Assembly (NCBI RefSeq): GCF_011440305.1
Contig: NZ_JAAOIW010000004.1
Location: forward strand, 496,001 to 560,000
DNA from: Paenibacillus agricola
Lineage (GTDB): Bacteria; Bacillota; Bacilli; Paenibacillales; NBRC-103111
Reading direction: 5' to 3'
Length of the DNA: 64,000 bases
The number at the start of each line of letters is the position of its first letter. The stretch's first letter is position 1. This document shows, in pieces, positions 1 to 8,069 of this stretch. Under the pieces are notes generated by a model. That model was not told the DNA's origin, searched no databases, and was given only the letters and a program-made list of their open reading frames with translations. Position numbers and translations under genes: made by a program.

Positions 1-914
1 GCCTCTGCAAGCGCCGTGAAATTGACATGGGCAGTAAGGTCCTGCAGTCCCGGCGCAGCGTAAGGGTTATCCGCGGCTGTATGGTTCTGGTAGCACATCA
101 GTGTTCCATTCATACGGTGCTCCGCAACGATTTCTTCCGCACAATCGCCATAATCAATGCTCAGCAGTTGTCCATTGCCCAGGGCATGGCCTATTCGGCT
201 TATCCAATGCAGAGCCTCAAGATTAATTTCCAGACGTTGCCGATGATGCAGCTGTACAGGGATATGTTGAAGGTACTTCCTAAGTGGGCTCTCCGCATGA
301 ATAGCAACCAGTTTTTCCTGAAAGCAGGCTTTTGTTTCCTCCCACTCTACCCAGATCTCCATGGGCTCATCTTTCAGCATCTGAATACGATGTACAGGTA
401 AGGCATCAACAAATTCATTTGAGAAAACGATGGTATCCGTCCATGGCCCTCCAGCCAACCATTGCTCCTCCGACATCCACCTGACACGTCCCGCCGCCTC
501 ATGCTCCAATAAGCTTGTTGCCTGCAGACTTTGATGGTGAGGGCTAATCTCCACAGAAATATAGTGGATTCTCTCATAGACATCCGAATAATTGAGCTTA
601 AGCTCATCAAGGAGCTGCTTGGCCAATCCCCCATTGCCCCCACCCCATTCCACACAGGTGAGACGCTTTATGGAACCATTGATACGTGCTTGTCCCGCCA
701 TATATTGGGCTAATACCTCACCAAACAGCCCCCCAATCGACGTACTTGTATAAAAATCACCTTTTTTTCCAACCTTCTCTTTATCACTGCAATAATATCC
801 ATAATCAGGATGGTACAAGCACAGCTCCATATACTCGCGAAAGGAAATAGCCTGTTCGGAGCTCATCTTCATACGTTCTATAATCACTTCTTGAAGCCTT
901 TGATTCTCTACCAC
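1..914 (-). CDS. MidA/NDUFAF7-family SAM-dependent methyltransferase (3' end outside the window)
   Basis: The minus-strand frame is open from a GTG at 912-914 to the window edge, so about 304 N-terminal residues are seen and the C-terminus is missing. Family motifs appear in the expected order: YHPDYGYY and GDFYTSTSIG near the N-terminus, the SAM-binding segment VEWGGGNGGLAKQLL, then FSNEFVDALPVHR and LSIDYGD. These are hallmarks of the DUF185 (MidA) class I methyltransferases. The mitochondrial relative methylates an arginine of a complex I subunit; the substrate in Firmicutes is not established. The ribosome site is weak, so the exact start is uncertain. The gene is divergent from the lipoprotein gene that follows. 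Confidence 0.85.
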   Translation of the reverse strand, partial: MVENQRLQEVIIERMKMSSEQAISFREYMELCLYHPDYGYYCSDKEKVGKKGDFYTSTSIGGLFGEVLAQYMAGQARINGSIKRLTCVEWGGGNGGLAKQLLDELKLNYSDVYERIHYISVEISPHHQSLQATSLLEHEAAGRVRWMSEEQWLAGGPWTDTIVFSNEFVDALPVHRIQMLKDEPMEIWVEWEETKACFQEKLVAIHAESPLRKYLQHIPVQLHHRQRLEINLEALHWISRIGHALGNGQLLSIDYGDCAEEIVAEHRMNGTLMCYQNHTAADNPYAAPGLQDLTAHVNFTALAE

Positions 915-999
915 AAACGTACACCACCATCTAATAAAATAATTTAGTTGTTCGATTAACGAGGATTAAGGGTAAGGATATAAAGCACTCGATTAAGTA

Positions 1000-1028
1000 A
1001 AGACAAACGAGCCCAAAGTCGTTATAAT
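1000..1028 (+). promoter_or_regulatory. SigA-type promoter of the lipoprotein gene
   Basis: A perfect TATAAT lies at 1023-1028. It is preceded by AAGACA (4 of 6 match to TTGACA) at 1000-1005 with a 17-nt spacer. It points at the TTG start at 1074. Confidence 0.7.
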
Positions 1029-1073
1029 AGGTTAGATCCTAAATTGCAGCAGAATTGGAAGGAGTACATAGCT

Positions 1074-2054
1074 TTGTCCAGACTACAATCAATAAGACAC
1101 AAATTTCCTACTTTTGCCCCACTTTTATTATCGATCAGCTTTCTACTACTCCTAAACGGATGTACAGACTATAAACAGTTGAAAACCGATCTCCTGTCGG
1201 CGGTCTCCAAGCAAGAGCAAGTGAAAAGCTATCAATTTAAAGGCTCAATTGAGCTTAAAGCAGACGGTTCTTTAATGGGAGGAGCTACTAGTCCAATGGC
1301 TGCCGCGATGTTTGCTTTTCTTAAAGAGAGCAAAGTCGAATATAGTGGTTTAACCACACTTGAGCCTGCACAAATGGAAGCAGCCTTCAAAGTGACCCCT
1401 ACAGGTAGCAGCAATATCGATATTCCTGTTCTAATTAAGGATAACAAATTGTTTTTCCATATTCCAGCCTTAAATAAAGACGAGGAGTATTTGATGCTCC
1501 CCATCCAAAATAAGCAAGGTGCTGCGGCAGCGATTCCGGCAGATGCCCTCAAGAATCCAGGACAGCTAGCTACCAGCCTCAATACACTGTTAGTAAGCGG
1601 CATTAATCCTGAATGGCTGCAAAATTCCAAGGATCCCGTTCAGTTGCCTGATGGATCCAGCTCCAAAAGGATTACACTGGACATCAACAAAAAGAACGAG
1701 CAAGCATTTAATGATTATTGGAGCCAATCACTCCCAGGCCTAATGGACGTATTTAAATCAAACGGGCTTATTTCTGCGACAGCCCTGGATGCCTGGCAAA
1801 AAACGTTAAAACAAGTTCAGTTCCGCACGCCATCCACCATCTCTTTTTTAATTGATGAGCAAGGCTTTATCCATGAACAAAATTGGAGCCTGAGCTTTAC
1901 GGCCAACGGAAGTACGAATATCAATCATCTGGCCTGGACGCAAACTTTATCCGATTTGAACCAAACACCAGCCTTTACGAAAGAAGTTCCAGCCAAACAG
2001 AAATCCGTTGAAGACCTTCTTAAGCTTATCAATCCGGCAGCAGCCAAAAAATAA
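1074..2054 (+). CDS. Secreted lipoprotein of unknown function
   Basis: A lipoprotein signal is visible: a basic N-terminus (RLQSIRHK), a hydrophobic stretch, then the lipobox LLNGC, with Cys as the lipidation site. The mature part is about 300 residues, alternates polar and hydrophobic residues, and contains no catalytic motif that I recognise. The open frame extends to a TTG at 1044. The TTG at 1074 is preferred because GGAAGGAG lies 8 nt upstream and the signal peptide then has normal length. It would sit on the outer face of the cytoplasmic membrane. A SigA promoter lies upstream and a strong terminator follows, so it is probably transcribed alone. The fold resembles lipoproteins that carry small hydrophobic cargo, but that is only an impression. 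Confidence 0.75.
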   Translation: MSRLQSIRHKFPTFAPLLLSISFLLLLNGCTDYKQLKTDLLSAVSKQEQVKSYQFKGSIELKADGSLMGGATSPMAAAMFAFLKESKVEYSGLTTLEPAQMEAAFKVTPTGSSNIDIPVLIKDNKLFFHIPALNKDEEYLMLPIQNKQGAAAAIPADALKNPGQLATSLNTLLVSGINPEWLQNSKDPVQLPDGSSSKRITLDINKKNEQAFNDYWSQSLPGLMDVFKSNGLISATALDAWQKTLKQVQFRTPSTISFLIDEQGFIHEQNWSLSFTANGSTNINHLAWTQTLSDLNQTPAFTKEVPAKQKSVEDLLKLINPAAAKK

Positions 2055-2074
2055 ATGTTTCTTCTTTACTCTCC

Positions 2075-2103
2075 TACTTCTTCCTCGGAAGAAGTATTTT
2101 TTT
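2075..2103 (+). terminator. Rho-independent terminator
   Basis: A perfect 10-bp inverted repeat (TACTTCTTCC / GGAAGAAGTA) is followed by seven T. It closes the lipoprotein gene. Confidence 0.85.
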
Positions 2104-2174
2104 ATCCTTTTTCTCATACAGTTGTGTTAGTCTAAAAGAAGACCGTCAGGGTTTTAGTATAGGAGGAAACATCC

Positions 2175-3284
2175 ATGAGGTCTTTATATCGTGTAGCTGG
2201 TATCCTTTTATTGTGTGTATGGCTAGGTGGATCCCCTTGGCTCCGTGTATACGCGGCTAATGACGATGAGATCAAACTTTTGATGCAAAAAGGGTTAACC
2301 GTCTTTGAAATAGACCAAGAGCTAGCGAGAATACAAGTTGAGGAAAAAAGTCTCGTTCAGCAATCAGCTGTAACTGAGCAAGAGCTTGAACTGCAAACCA
2401 TCAGGTCTGAACAAACCAAACGCCATGCAGCCAAGGTGCTTCGTGCTTACTATATGGGGGATCGTGACTCCCTTTGGATGCTGCTGTTCACCATCTCTTC
2501 TTTTAAAGATGCAATTGCTACGCTTGATTACTTACAGATGATTATTAATAATGACCAAGAGTCATTAAAGAGGCATAGTGACAACCAGCAGCAGCTAACC
2601 ACAATAAAACAATCCTTAGCTACCTCCCAAGCCGCTCTTCAGCAAACCAAAGCACGCTACCTTTCCCAAAGGGAACAGATGGTCAGGCTGCAAGGCGAGA
2701 TTGACGAAAATTTATCCAAGCAGCAGGAATCCACACTCATCCTTCAGCAAATGGCACAGCTAACCTTATTGTGGCAGGAAAAAGGAGTACCTTTATTTAA
2801 AACCTATTTCCAAGCGCTTTCGATAGCTATGAAGCAGCTGCCGGAAATTATTTCAGCGGATAACAACGGAGGAGGAGCGAAGCATTTAATTATTAACGGC
2901 TTCCAGTATACCTTTCAAATCACTGACGGGGAATTAAATGAATTTTTGCGTTCAAAAAACAAATTGTTCCACAATATGACCTTTCGTTTCACCGACACCG
3001 AGGTGATTGCTTCTGGCGTCCAGGAAGGTATGGAAATTAGTATAAAAGGCAAATATTCGATGGTGGCGAGTGGTGAAGGGGCAAATAAAGGCAAGGCCTT
3101 TATTCGCTTTACGATCACCGAGCTCCTATTTAATGGCTTTGAATTGCCACATTCCACGATTGCAGCGATGGAGCAGGAAATTGACCTGGGCATCTATCCA
3201 CAAAATTTGGCACCTTTTTTAGTGGTAACTGGACTGAAGCTGGAAACAGGCAAGTTAAGTATTCTGCTCAAAATGGTATTCTAA
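2175..3284 (+). CDS. Exported coiled-coil protein of unknown function
   Basis: A strong ribosome site (AGGAGG at 2161-2166) precedes the ATG. Residues 1-28 form a Sec signal peptide ending near VYAAN. Residues about 45-190 are rich in Gln/Glu/Lys heptads and look like a coiled coil. They include the segment RAYYMGDRDSLWMLLF, which resembles the N-terminal coiled coil of PcsB/CwlO-type cell-wall proteins. No NlpC/P60 or other hydrolase domain follows. The C-terminal 140 residues look like a beta-rich domain. It is therefore probably a cell-surface or spore-cortex-side protein without its own peptidase. The next gene starts 32 nt downstream, so the two are probably co-transcribed. Confidence 0.75.
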   Translation: MRSLYRVAGILLLCVWLGGSPWLRVYAANDDEIKLLMQKGLTVFEIDQELARIQVEEKSLVQQSAVTEQELELQTIRSEQTKRHAAKVLRAYYMGDRDSLWMLLFTISSFKDAIATLDYLQMIINNDQESLKRHSDNQQQLTTIKQSLATSQAALQQTKARYLSQREQMVRLQGEIDENLSKQQESTLILQQMAQLTLLWQEKGVPLFKTYFQALSIAMKQLPEIISADNNGGGAKHLIINGFQYTFQITDGELNEFLRSKNKLFHNMTFRFTDTEVIASGVQEGMEISIKGKYSMVASGEGANKGKAFIRFTITELLFNGFELPHSTIAAMEQEIDLGIYPQNLAPFLVVTGLKLETGKLSILLKMVF

Positions 3285-3316
3285 CTCTAATAGGTGACGA
3301 CAAGGATGTGTAGTCG

Positions 3317-3880
3317 ATGGGAAATCAACGAAATGATGTGCGGGATCTACAAGATAACGTGGCTGAAACCAAATATGCGCTATTGATGGAAACGGCTGAT
3401 CAGGTGGATGGCGAGACATTTATTGACATATGGGAACATTTGTCTGGCCAGTCTAGCGGTAAAGCAGAATTGTTCGACCATGACGCGGATTTACTCATTT
3501 TCTCTACAGTCCATGACTGTGAGGCGGCTCAATTGCTCATCGAAGCCTATTTTATGCGGCCTCTCGAAACCTTGCTACTCCTGCTGCTTCCTGACAAAGC
3601 GGATCTACGCAAGGAATTTACGGATTACGGCTTTATAAGCCACTCCAGCCATCCATACGTTTATGCGGATAGCGCTTTCTTATTTTCTATCCAAGGAGAT
3701 GATCCGGGTGCCCAGCCCTATCAGGCTTTTGAGCAGATGGACGAGCATTTGCTGGCTTCATTCAGTAAAAACAAGGTATCGATCTTTATAGCTGACAGGC
3801 AGTCAGATGAGCTTATGAAACGGATTGCCCGAGCTTATCGCTGCTCGATAACACAGCTTTATCCATCGGTAGATATTTAG
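3317..3880 (+). CDS. Hypothetical protein (187 aa)
   Basis: I do not recognise this protein. It is acidic, has no signal peptide or membrane segment, and appears cytoplasmic with alternating alpha/beta character. It contains a hydrophobic run (LETLLLLLLPDK) in the middle and HDADLLIFSTVHD earlier. The start ATG has AAGGATG upstream. It follows the exported coiled-coil gene by 32 nt with no terminator between them and probably shares its transcript. Coding potential is supported by a continuous frame, a ribosome site and tight spacing. Confidence 0.6.
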   Translation: MGNQRNDVRDLQDNVAETKYALLMETADQVDGETFIDIWEHLSGQSSGKAELFDHDADLLIFSTVHDCEAAQLLIEAYFMRPLETLLLLLLPDKADLRKEFTDYGFISHSSHPYVYADSAFLFSIQGDDPGAQPYQAFEQMDEHLLASFSKNKVSIFIADRQSDELMKRIARAYRCSITQLYPSVDI

Positions 3881-3937
3881 CAAATCTGCCGGTCGTGTTC
3901 TTTTCCAGCCACGTCATTGTAACCTGCCAAGATTATA

Positions 3938-3964
3938 AGAAAAACCGTCCGAAGACATCGGACG
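3938..3964 (-). terminator. Terminator-like hairpin reading leftwards
   Basis: CGTCCGA / TCGGACG pair with a 5-nt loop. On the minus strand the hairpin is followed by a T-rich tract (A-run at 3938-3944 on the plus strand). No gene that it would serve is obvious, because the region to its right is non-coding. Confidence 0.6.
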
Positions 3965-4005
3965 ATCCTTTGATGTGCTGACCGCTACCTTTGTAATGCG
4001 AGGAT

Positions 4006-4120
4006 ATGGGTATGGGATTCCGGTCGTGTTGAAGTTCGTATTCCTTGAATTTATGGCTTCCAGCGGTTGGAACACGAACTTCAAAAGGCGAACGCTATCG
4101 CTCCTCCACCCCATACCCAT
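4006..4120. repeat. 115-bp imperfect inverted repeat
   Basis: The outer arms ATGGGTATGGG (4006-4016) and CCCATACCCAT (4110-4120) are perfectly complementary over 11 bp. The inner arms 4029-4044 and 4069-4084 pair at 15 of 16 positions. The loop is 24 nt, and the linker between inner and outer arms differs in length on the two sides. This could be a miniature inverted-repeat element or a long RNA hairpin. No clear target-site duplication is visible. Confidence 0.65.
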
Positions 4121-4270
4121 TTGTCCCCTTTCATTCTTTTTGAGTTTCCTCCCACTTCTTACCCCAAGGTCTTCAATCTTGTATTCATAACCGTGAACCC
4201 CTTTGTAGTACTCCGGATACATGCTGCCTCTGCAATCGAAAATATTTGCTTGAGTAGGTTCGATTCTTAA

Positions 4271-4325
4271 ATAAAAAAAACGCAGATAGAACTGGCTTTT
4301 AGCCGGTTCTACCTGCGCCTTTTTG
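4271..4325. terminator. Bidirectional rho-independent terminator
   Basis: CGCAGATAGAACTGGC pairs imperfectly with GCCGGTTCTACCTGCG around a TTTTA loop. It is flanked by eight A on the left and five T on the right. It can end both the plus-strand trio and the minus-strand ylaK transcript. Confidence 0.85.
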
Positions 4326-4391
4326 CTATCGACAGCGAGACAATCCGCTTTCTATTTACCGAACGACCATCATTTTTAGCCGCGGCTTCTA

Positions 4392-5723
4392 TTAGAGCAA
4401 ATCTGCCGCAAGCTGCGCCAGATGGGAACGTTCCCCACGCTCTAGCGTAATATGACCGCTTATATTTTGATCCTTAAACCGCTCCACCACATAGGTCAAT
4501 CCATTGCTGGATGCATCCAGGTATGGATGGTCAATTTGGTCAGGGTCGCCAAGCAGGACGATCTTGCTGTTTTCTCCTACGCGGGAAACGATGGTTTTGA
4601 TCTCATGCTTCGATAAATTTTGTGCTTCGTCAATAATAATAAACTGACCGGGTATGGAACGGCCGCGAATATAGGTAAGGGCTTCAACCTGAATGCTGCC
4701 CAGGCCCGCCAAAATTTTCTCAATATCGCCTGGCTTTTTTGTATCAAACAAAAACTCCAGGTTATCATAAATCGGCTGCATCCACGGACGAAGCTTCTCG
4801 TCCTTCTCGCCTGGCAGGTAGCCGATGTCCTTACCCATCGGAACCACGGGCCTCGCAATCAGCAGCTTCTTGTATTTACGCTCATCCTCTACCTTCATAA
4901 GCCCTGCAGCCAATGTAAGCAGCGTCTTCCCCGTTCCGGCTTTGCCTGTTAAGGTGACGATTGGAATATCGTCATTAAGCAGAAGCTCAAGCGCCATCCG
5001 CTGTTGCGCGTTACGGGCGCCTATTCCCCATATCGGGTCATTGCTTAAGAATAAAGGTTCTAGCTTTTTGCCATCGGCATTCAGCTTAAGCAAAGCCGAT
5101 TTGGAGGTACCCATCTCATCCTTCAAAATAACAAATTCATGCGGATGTAAGGGGTAAGCCAAATTCAACGAGCTTACGTTCAGCGTACGGTACGTATAAA
5201 ACTCATCGATTACCGCAGGGTGGGCAAGTATCGTTAAATAGCCCGTGTACATATCCGGCATGTTGACGATCCGGTCTGTTAAATAATCCTGAGCGGTTAA
5301 GCCCAGTACATCCGCTTTAATACGGACTAGCATATCTTTACTAACAATCGCCACCGGCCTCGGCTCGGCTTTTTCCTGTTCTTCCATATGATAATTCAGG
5401 GCGACTGCCAGGATTCGGTTATCATTAGACGATTCTGCAAAAGTTTCTTGCAGCTTGGCAAAGCTGCGGTGATTTAATTCCACTTTTAATTTGCCGCCGC
5501 TTGGAAGCGGTATGCCTTCAAATAATCGACCCTGGGTTCTTAACCCATCCAGCATTCTTGAAATTTGTCTGGCATTACGCCCCAGTTCATCAGCATTTCG
5601 TTTCTTCGTATCAATCTCTTCTAGTACAGTTGCCGGGATAACGACCTCATTATCTTCAAACGCATAAATCGCATTCGGATCCTGTAACAGCACATTTGTA
5701 TCCAGCACAAATATTTTTTTCAT
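4392..5723 (-). CDS. ylaK: PhoH-like ATPase with N-terminal PIN domain (PhoH2, YlaK)
   Basis: An N-terminal PIN ribonuclease domain (VLDTNVLLQDP near residue 6, further acidic residues around 40-130) is followed by a PhoH ATPase domain. The ATPase has Walker A GKAGTGKT near residue 261 and Walker B FIIIDEAQN near 366. Length (443) matches Bacillus YlaK. PhoH2 proteins characterised in other bacteria act as ATP-driven RNA helicase/ribonucleases. That role is inferred here. The ATG has GGGAGGG upstream. It is divergent from ylaJ, the same pairing seen in Bacillus subtilis. A second PhoH paralogue without a PIN domain occurs at 32160-33128. Confidence 0.92.
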   Translation of the reverse strand: MKKIFVLDTNVLLQDPNAIYAFEDNEVVIPATVLEEIDTKKRNADELGRNARQISRMLDGLRTQGRLFEGIPLPSGGKLKVELNHRSFAKLQETFAESSNDNRILAVALNYHMEEQEKAEPRPVAIVSKDMLVRIKADVLGLTAQDYLTDRIVNMPDMYTGYLTILAHPAVIDEFYTYRTLNVSSLNLAYPLHPHEFVILKDEMGTSKSALLKLNADGKKLEPLFLSNDPIWGIGARNAQQRMALELLLNDDIPIVTLTGKAGTGKTLLTLAAGLMKVEDERKYKKLLIARPVVPMGKDIGYLPGEKDEKLRPWMQPIYDNLEFLFDTKKPGDIEKILAGLGSIQVEALTYIRGRSIPGQFIIIDEAQNLSKHEIKTIVSRVGENSKIVLLGDPDQIDHPYLDASSNGLTYVVERFKDQNISGHITLERGERSHLAQLAADLL

Positions 5724-5828
5724 AGTAAGTCCCTCCCAAGTATGGTATTTCGTTCAATAACACATAGGAATCTGCTAGAAAGGACAAACTAAATTAAATT
5801 AGTAAGAGAAAGAAAGGAACGATAATTA

Positions 5829-6374
5829 ATGAGACTATTGGTATTTAGTATCCTTTTGCTAGGGGTTTTGGCTGGCTGTAACAATTCTTCGCACGATGGA
5901 GCAGCACCTGCCCCTACGAATGAAACTAGCCAACAATTCCAGGCAAACCAAGCTGCTACCCAGAAAAAAGAAATTGTCGATAACCAAGCCATTGCCGAGC
6001 ATTTGGAGCAGCTTGCCACTAGCATCCCACAGGTTGAAAGCGCCAAATGTGTCGTTATCGGCAATACAGCCGTTGTAGGCATTAACCTGCCAGGGGATAT
6101 GGACCGTGCCAAAGTGGGCACCATTAAGTTATCTGTTGCTGAAGCCTTAAAAAAAGATCCTTATGGTGTTGATGCGATTGTAACCGCAGATATGGATCTA
6201 TCCACCCGAATCAGCAAAGTCCGTGAGGAAATCCGAATAGGCCGGCCGGTTAGCGGTTTTGCCGAAGAAATGTCGGAAATTATCGGCCGTATCATTCCCC
6301 AGCTTCCAAGGGATGTAAGCCCCGTTCCCTCACCCAATAGTGAGGAGAACCAAATGTCGAATACGAACCTGTAA
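5829..6374 (+). CDS. ylaJ: YhcN/YlaJ-family sporulation lipoprotein
   Basis: A lipoprotein signal with lipobox VLAGC is followed by a short Ala/Gln-rich linker and the YhcN/YlaJ domain. The domain is recognisable by VIGNTAVVGINL, DPYGVDAIVTAD and the C-terminal RPVSGFAEEMSEIIGRI. Members of this family are lipoproteins of the forespore or germinating spore membrane; the exact role is not established. The neighbour is ylaK, as in Bacillus, which supports the name. AAAGGAA lies upstream of the ATG. The C-terminus ends with a Pro/Ser/Asn-rich tail. It is one of the few plus-strand genes in the window. Confidence 0.88.
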   Translation: MRLLVFSILLLGVLAGCNNSSHDGAAPAPTNETSQQFQANQAATQKKEIVDNQAIAEHLEQLATSIPQVESAKCVVIGNTAVVGINLPGDMDRAKVGTIKLSVAEALKKDPYGVDAIVTADMDLSTRISKVREEIRIGRPVSGFAEEMSEIIGRIIPQLPRDVSPVPSPNSEENQMSNTNL

Positions 6375-6386
6375 GCTCATAATGTG

Positions 6387-6426
6387 ACAAAAAAGCCTAG
6401 ATGCTTCAATCTTCTAGGCTTTTTTC
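6387..6426. terminator. Bidirectional terminator between convergent genes
   Basis: AAAAAAGCCTAGA and TCTAGGCTTTTTT form a perfect inverted repeat with an 11-nt loop. It serves ylaJ and, on the other strand, overlaps the last codons of the flavin-fold gene. Confidence 0.9.
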
Positions 6427-6866
6427 ATCGCAGCAAACACTTGAATATCCAGCTTCTCTGCTGCACGCTTATCATAGGTTTTTTCGTATTCGGGCGCTAC
6501 AGAAATACGCGAGCCATAAAACATAGCGTCTCGAACCGACGTAATTTCAATATCTAAACAGGTTAATTTAAAGGGAACCTCTGGTAAAGCATCCGTTACA
6601 ATCCGCGCGCTTCCATAAATAGCATGGACCGAGCCTACACCTACATAAGTCAAACTGAGTAATGGATTGCTTTTCAGATTGTTTAAAATCCGCGAACGTT
6701 GATCCACCGCAAAACGAACAGTACCCAGTTCTGTTGCATACAACCAAGAAATAGCATTCATACTTGGTGCGCCGGTTTCGAAGTCGATCGTACTAAGCAG
6801 CGCAAATGAGTCTTGTTGCAACGCTGCAAACAGTGGCTCCGGCAGTGCTGTGATGGTTTCTGCCAT
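6414..6866 (-). CDS. ylaL: Pyridoxamine 5'-phosphate oxidase-like FMN-binding-fold protein (YlaL-like)
   Basis: The 150-residue sequence has the split-barrel pattern of the PNPOx-like family: FALLSTIDFETGAPSMNAISWLYA, then TVRFAVDQRSRILNNLKSNPLLSLTYVG. The family binds FMN or related cofactors and includes many oxidoreductases of unknown substrate. The position next to ylaJ/ylaK matches ylaL of Bacillus, so the symbol rests on gene order as well as fold. GTAGGAGGGG precedes the ATG. The stop codon lies within the terminator shared with ylaJ. Confidence 0.75.
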   Translation of the reverse strand: MAETITALPEPLFAALQQDSFALLSTIDFETGAPSMNAISWLYATELGTVRFAVDQRSRILNNLKSNPLLSLTYVGVGSVHAIYGSARIVTDALPEVPFKLTCLDIEITSVRDAMFYGSRISVAPEYEKTYDKRAAEKLDIQVFAAMKKA

Positions 6867-6914
6867 AGTTACCCCTCCTACAATATTACGTTTGGCAAGC
6901 TATGTTGCCACTCT

Positions 6915-6956
6915 ATTATATCATAGGAGTTGCCCATCAACCACAGACAGTTGTGG
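6915..6956 (-). promoter_or_regulatory. Promoter of the ylaL-like gene with a dyad upstream
   Basis: On the minus strand a TATAAT lies at 6920-6915. No good -35 is seen at 17 nt. Instead the palindrome CCACA-N6-TGTGG (6941-6956) occupies that region. This arrangement could be an activator or repressor site, but the dyad is short. Confidence 0.4.
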
Positions 6957-6984
6957 ATGTTGTCCTAGAGCCCAATTCCCCCTC

Positions 6985-7290
6985 CTATTCCTGAGGGGCT
7001 TCTGGCACCAGATAGCTATCATTGTTGTAAATCGGGTTCGAATTAATATCCGCCAGCAGCTGCTCCGCTGACTCCCTACTGAACATCAGCTTTTTGCTTA
7101 TGCCGTCCAACTCATATGAAATATAGATCATTTCCTCATCCGTAATAGCTGCAAAGTCGGTCAATTTATGGTCGTCCCGCAAAATCTCCTCAAAAAAAAG
7201 CCGCGTTTCCTCCGCTGCATGATCATCCGTTCTCGCCTCAGCAACAATTTTGATTTGCAGCCAATTGAATAACGCATCTTCCAGCCTCAA
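6985..7290 (-). CDS. Hypothetical protein (about 101 aa)
   Basis: I do not recognise this gene. It is a small acidic soluble protein, without signal or membrane segment. An ATG at 7299 directly abuts the GGGAGG site, so the TTG at 7290, 9 nt from that site, is the better start. The start follows the TAG stop of the upstream gene by 1 nt, implying translational coupling. Together with the next gene it forms a pair between ylaH and the ylaL-like gene, where Bacillus subtilis has other genes. Confidence 0.6.
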   Translation of the reverse strand: MRLEDALFNWLQIKIVAEARTDDHAAEETRLFFEEILRDDHKLTDFAAITDEEMIYISYELDGISKKLMFSRESAEQLLADINSNPIYNNDSYLVPEAPQE

Positions 7291-7291
7291 A

Positions 7292-7747
7292 CTAATCATC
7301 CTCCCGCAGCAAAATCATTTGGTTGCCTTGCTCTACCCAGTCCTGCATCGCCTTTAACCAGCTATCCTCCAAAGCTAAATCCAGCTCCGGTATAACCGCA
7401 ATATTAAGCCTGGCGATATCGAGCCATTCTGTCATCTCTTTACGGTTAGGCAGCCGTCCCAAATAAGCCTCTGCACAATGGGAAAGCTCCAGGGCATCCT
7501 GACCAAATATAATCGGCTCCTCAATATAGTCGAGTTCAAATGGAAGCTCATCCACCCCACAAGCCGCTTCCGCTTCCTCACTCAGCAGCATATGAGATTT
7601 GAACAACAACAACATCCCTGGGTTCACAGCTTTCAGCAAAAACAAAAAGCGGTCCCTCGCATCCTCTGGCTCCAATGCAATACGCCCTGCTCCCAAAATC
7701 GTCTTTTGCCCTTCAATCCGAACGGGTGTAAGCCAATATATGCTCAT
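7292..7747 (-). CDS. Hypothetical protein (about 151 aa)
   Basis: I do not recognise this gene. The product is acidic, has no export signal and shows the segments SIYWLTPVRIEG, FLLLKAVNPGMLLLFKSHMLL and WLDIARLNIAVIPELDLAL. The ATG at 7747 (internal M4 of the longest frame) is preferred over the GTG at 7756 because GAGGTGA lies at proper distance. Its stop overlaps the start region of the downstream small gene and it follows ylaH by 20 nt, so ylaH and the two unknown genes look like one operon. Confidence 0.6.
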   Translation of the reverse strand: MSIYWLTPVRIEGQKTILGAGRIALEPEDARDRFLFLLKAVNPGMLLLFKSHMLLSEEAEAACGVDELPFELDYIEEPIIFGQDALELSHCAEAYLGRLPNRKEMTEWLDIARLNIAVIPELDLALEDSWLKAMQDWVEQGNQMILLREDD

Positions 7748-7767
7748 CGCACTCACCTCAATACTAG

Positions 7768-8043
7768 CTATTGCTTCTTATTCAACCTGCGATCCTGAAA
7801 AAAATAACGAACCCGCACCATCAGCATCAATCCAATAGCTACCGCCAAGCAAGGTACAATCGGAAGCGCGCCCAATTGAAAAAGCAGCAGCATCCCAGCG
7901 CCTAACCCAAGCATTACATAAATAATTGCTTCCTTTAGAATCGGTAACCGGCGGGTCTTAAACACCTTATTATAAACATAAGTAATCATAACATAAATTA
8001 AAATAAACGTTATGAATGGGTACTCGCGAAACCATTCGGTCAT
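7768..8043 (-). CDS. ylaH: YlaH-like small membrane protein
   Basis: The 91-residue protein has three hydrophobic segments: FITFILIYVMITYVY, IIYVMLGLGAGMLLLFQLGALPI and VPCLAVAIGLMLMVRV. It ends with a basic tail. Size, topology and position just downstream of typA match YlaH of Bacillus (typA is ylaG there). The function of YlaH is not known. AAGGAGG precedes the ATG. Confidence 0.75.
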   Translation of the reverse strand: MTEWFREYPFITFILIYVMITYVYNKVFKTRRLPILKEAIIYVMLGLGAGMLLLFQLGALPIVPCLAVAIGLMLMVRVRYFFQDRRLNKKQ

Positions 8044-8069
8044 GGGTAGTCCTCCTTTGAATAATTACG

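Larger units (their letters stand above)
3881..4391. other. Non-coding interval with palindrome and terminators
   Basis: This 511-bp stretch separates the plus-strand trio from ylaK. It holds a minus-strand terminator-like hairpin (3938-3964), a 115-bp imperfect palindrome (4006-4120) and a bidirectional terminator (4271-4325). Small frames that cross these structures in both directions lack ribosome sites and are judged non-coding. Confidence 0.7.

Noticed and set aside
27-401. Plus-strand frame at the left edge
   Set aside because: It is the reverse side of the MidA-family methyltransferase gene, whose motifs are clear on the minus strand.
3914-4222. Minus-strand open frame of about 102 codons
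   Set aside because: It runs through a terminator hairpin and the 115-bp palindrome, has no convincing ribosome site, and its apparent repeats come from the palindrome.
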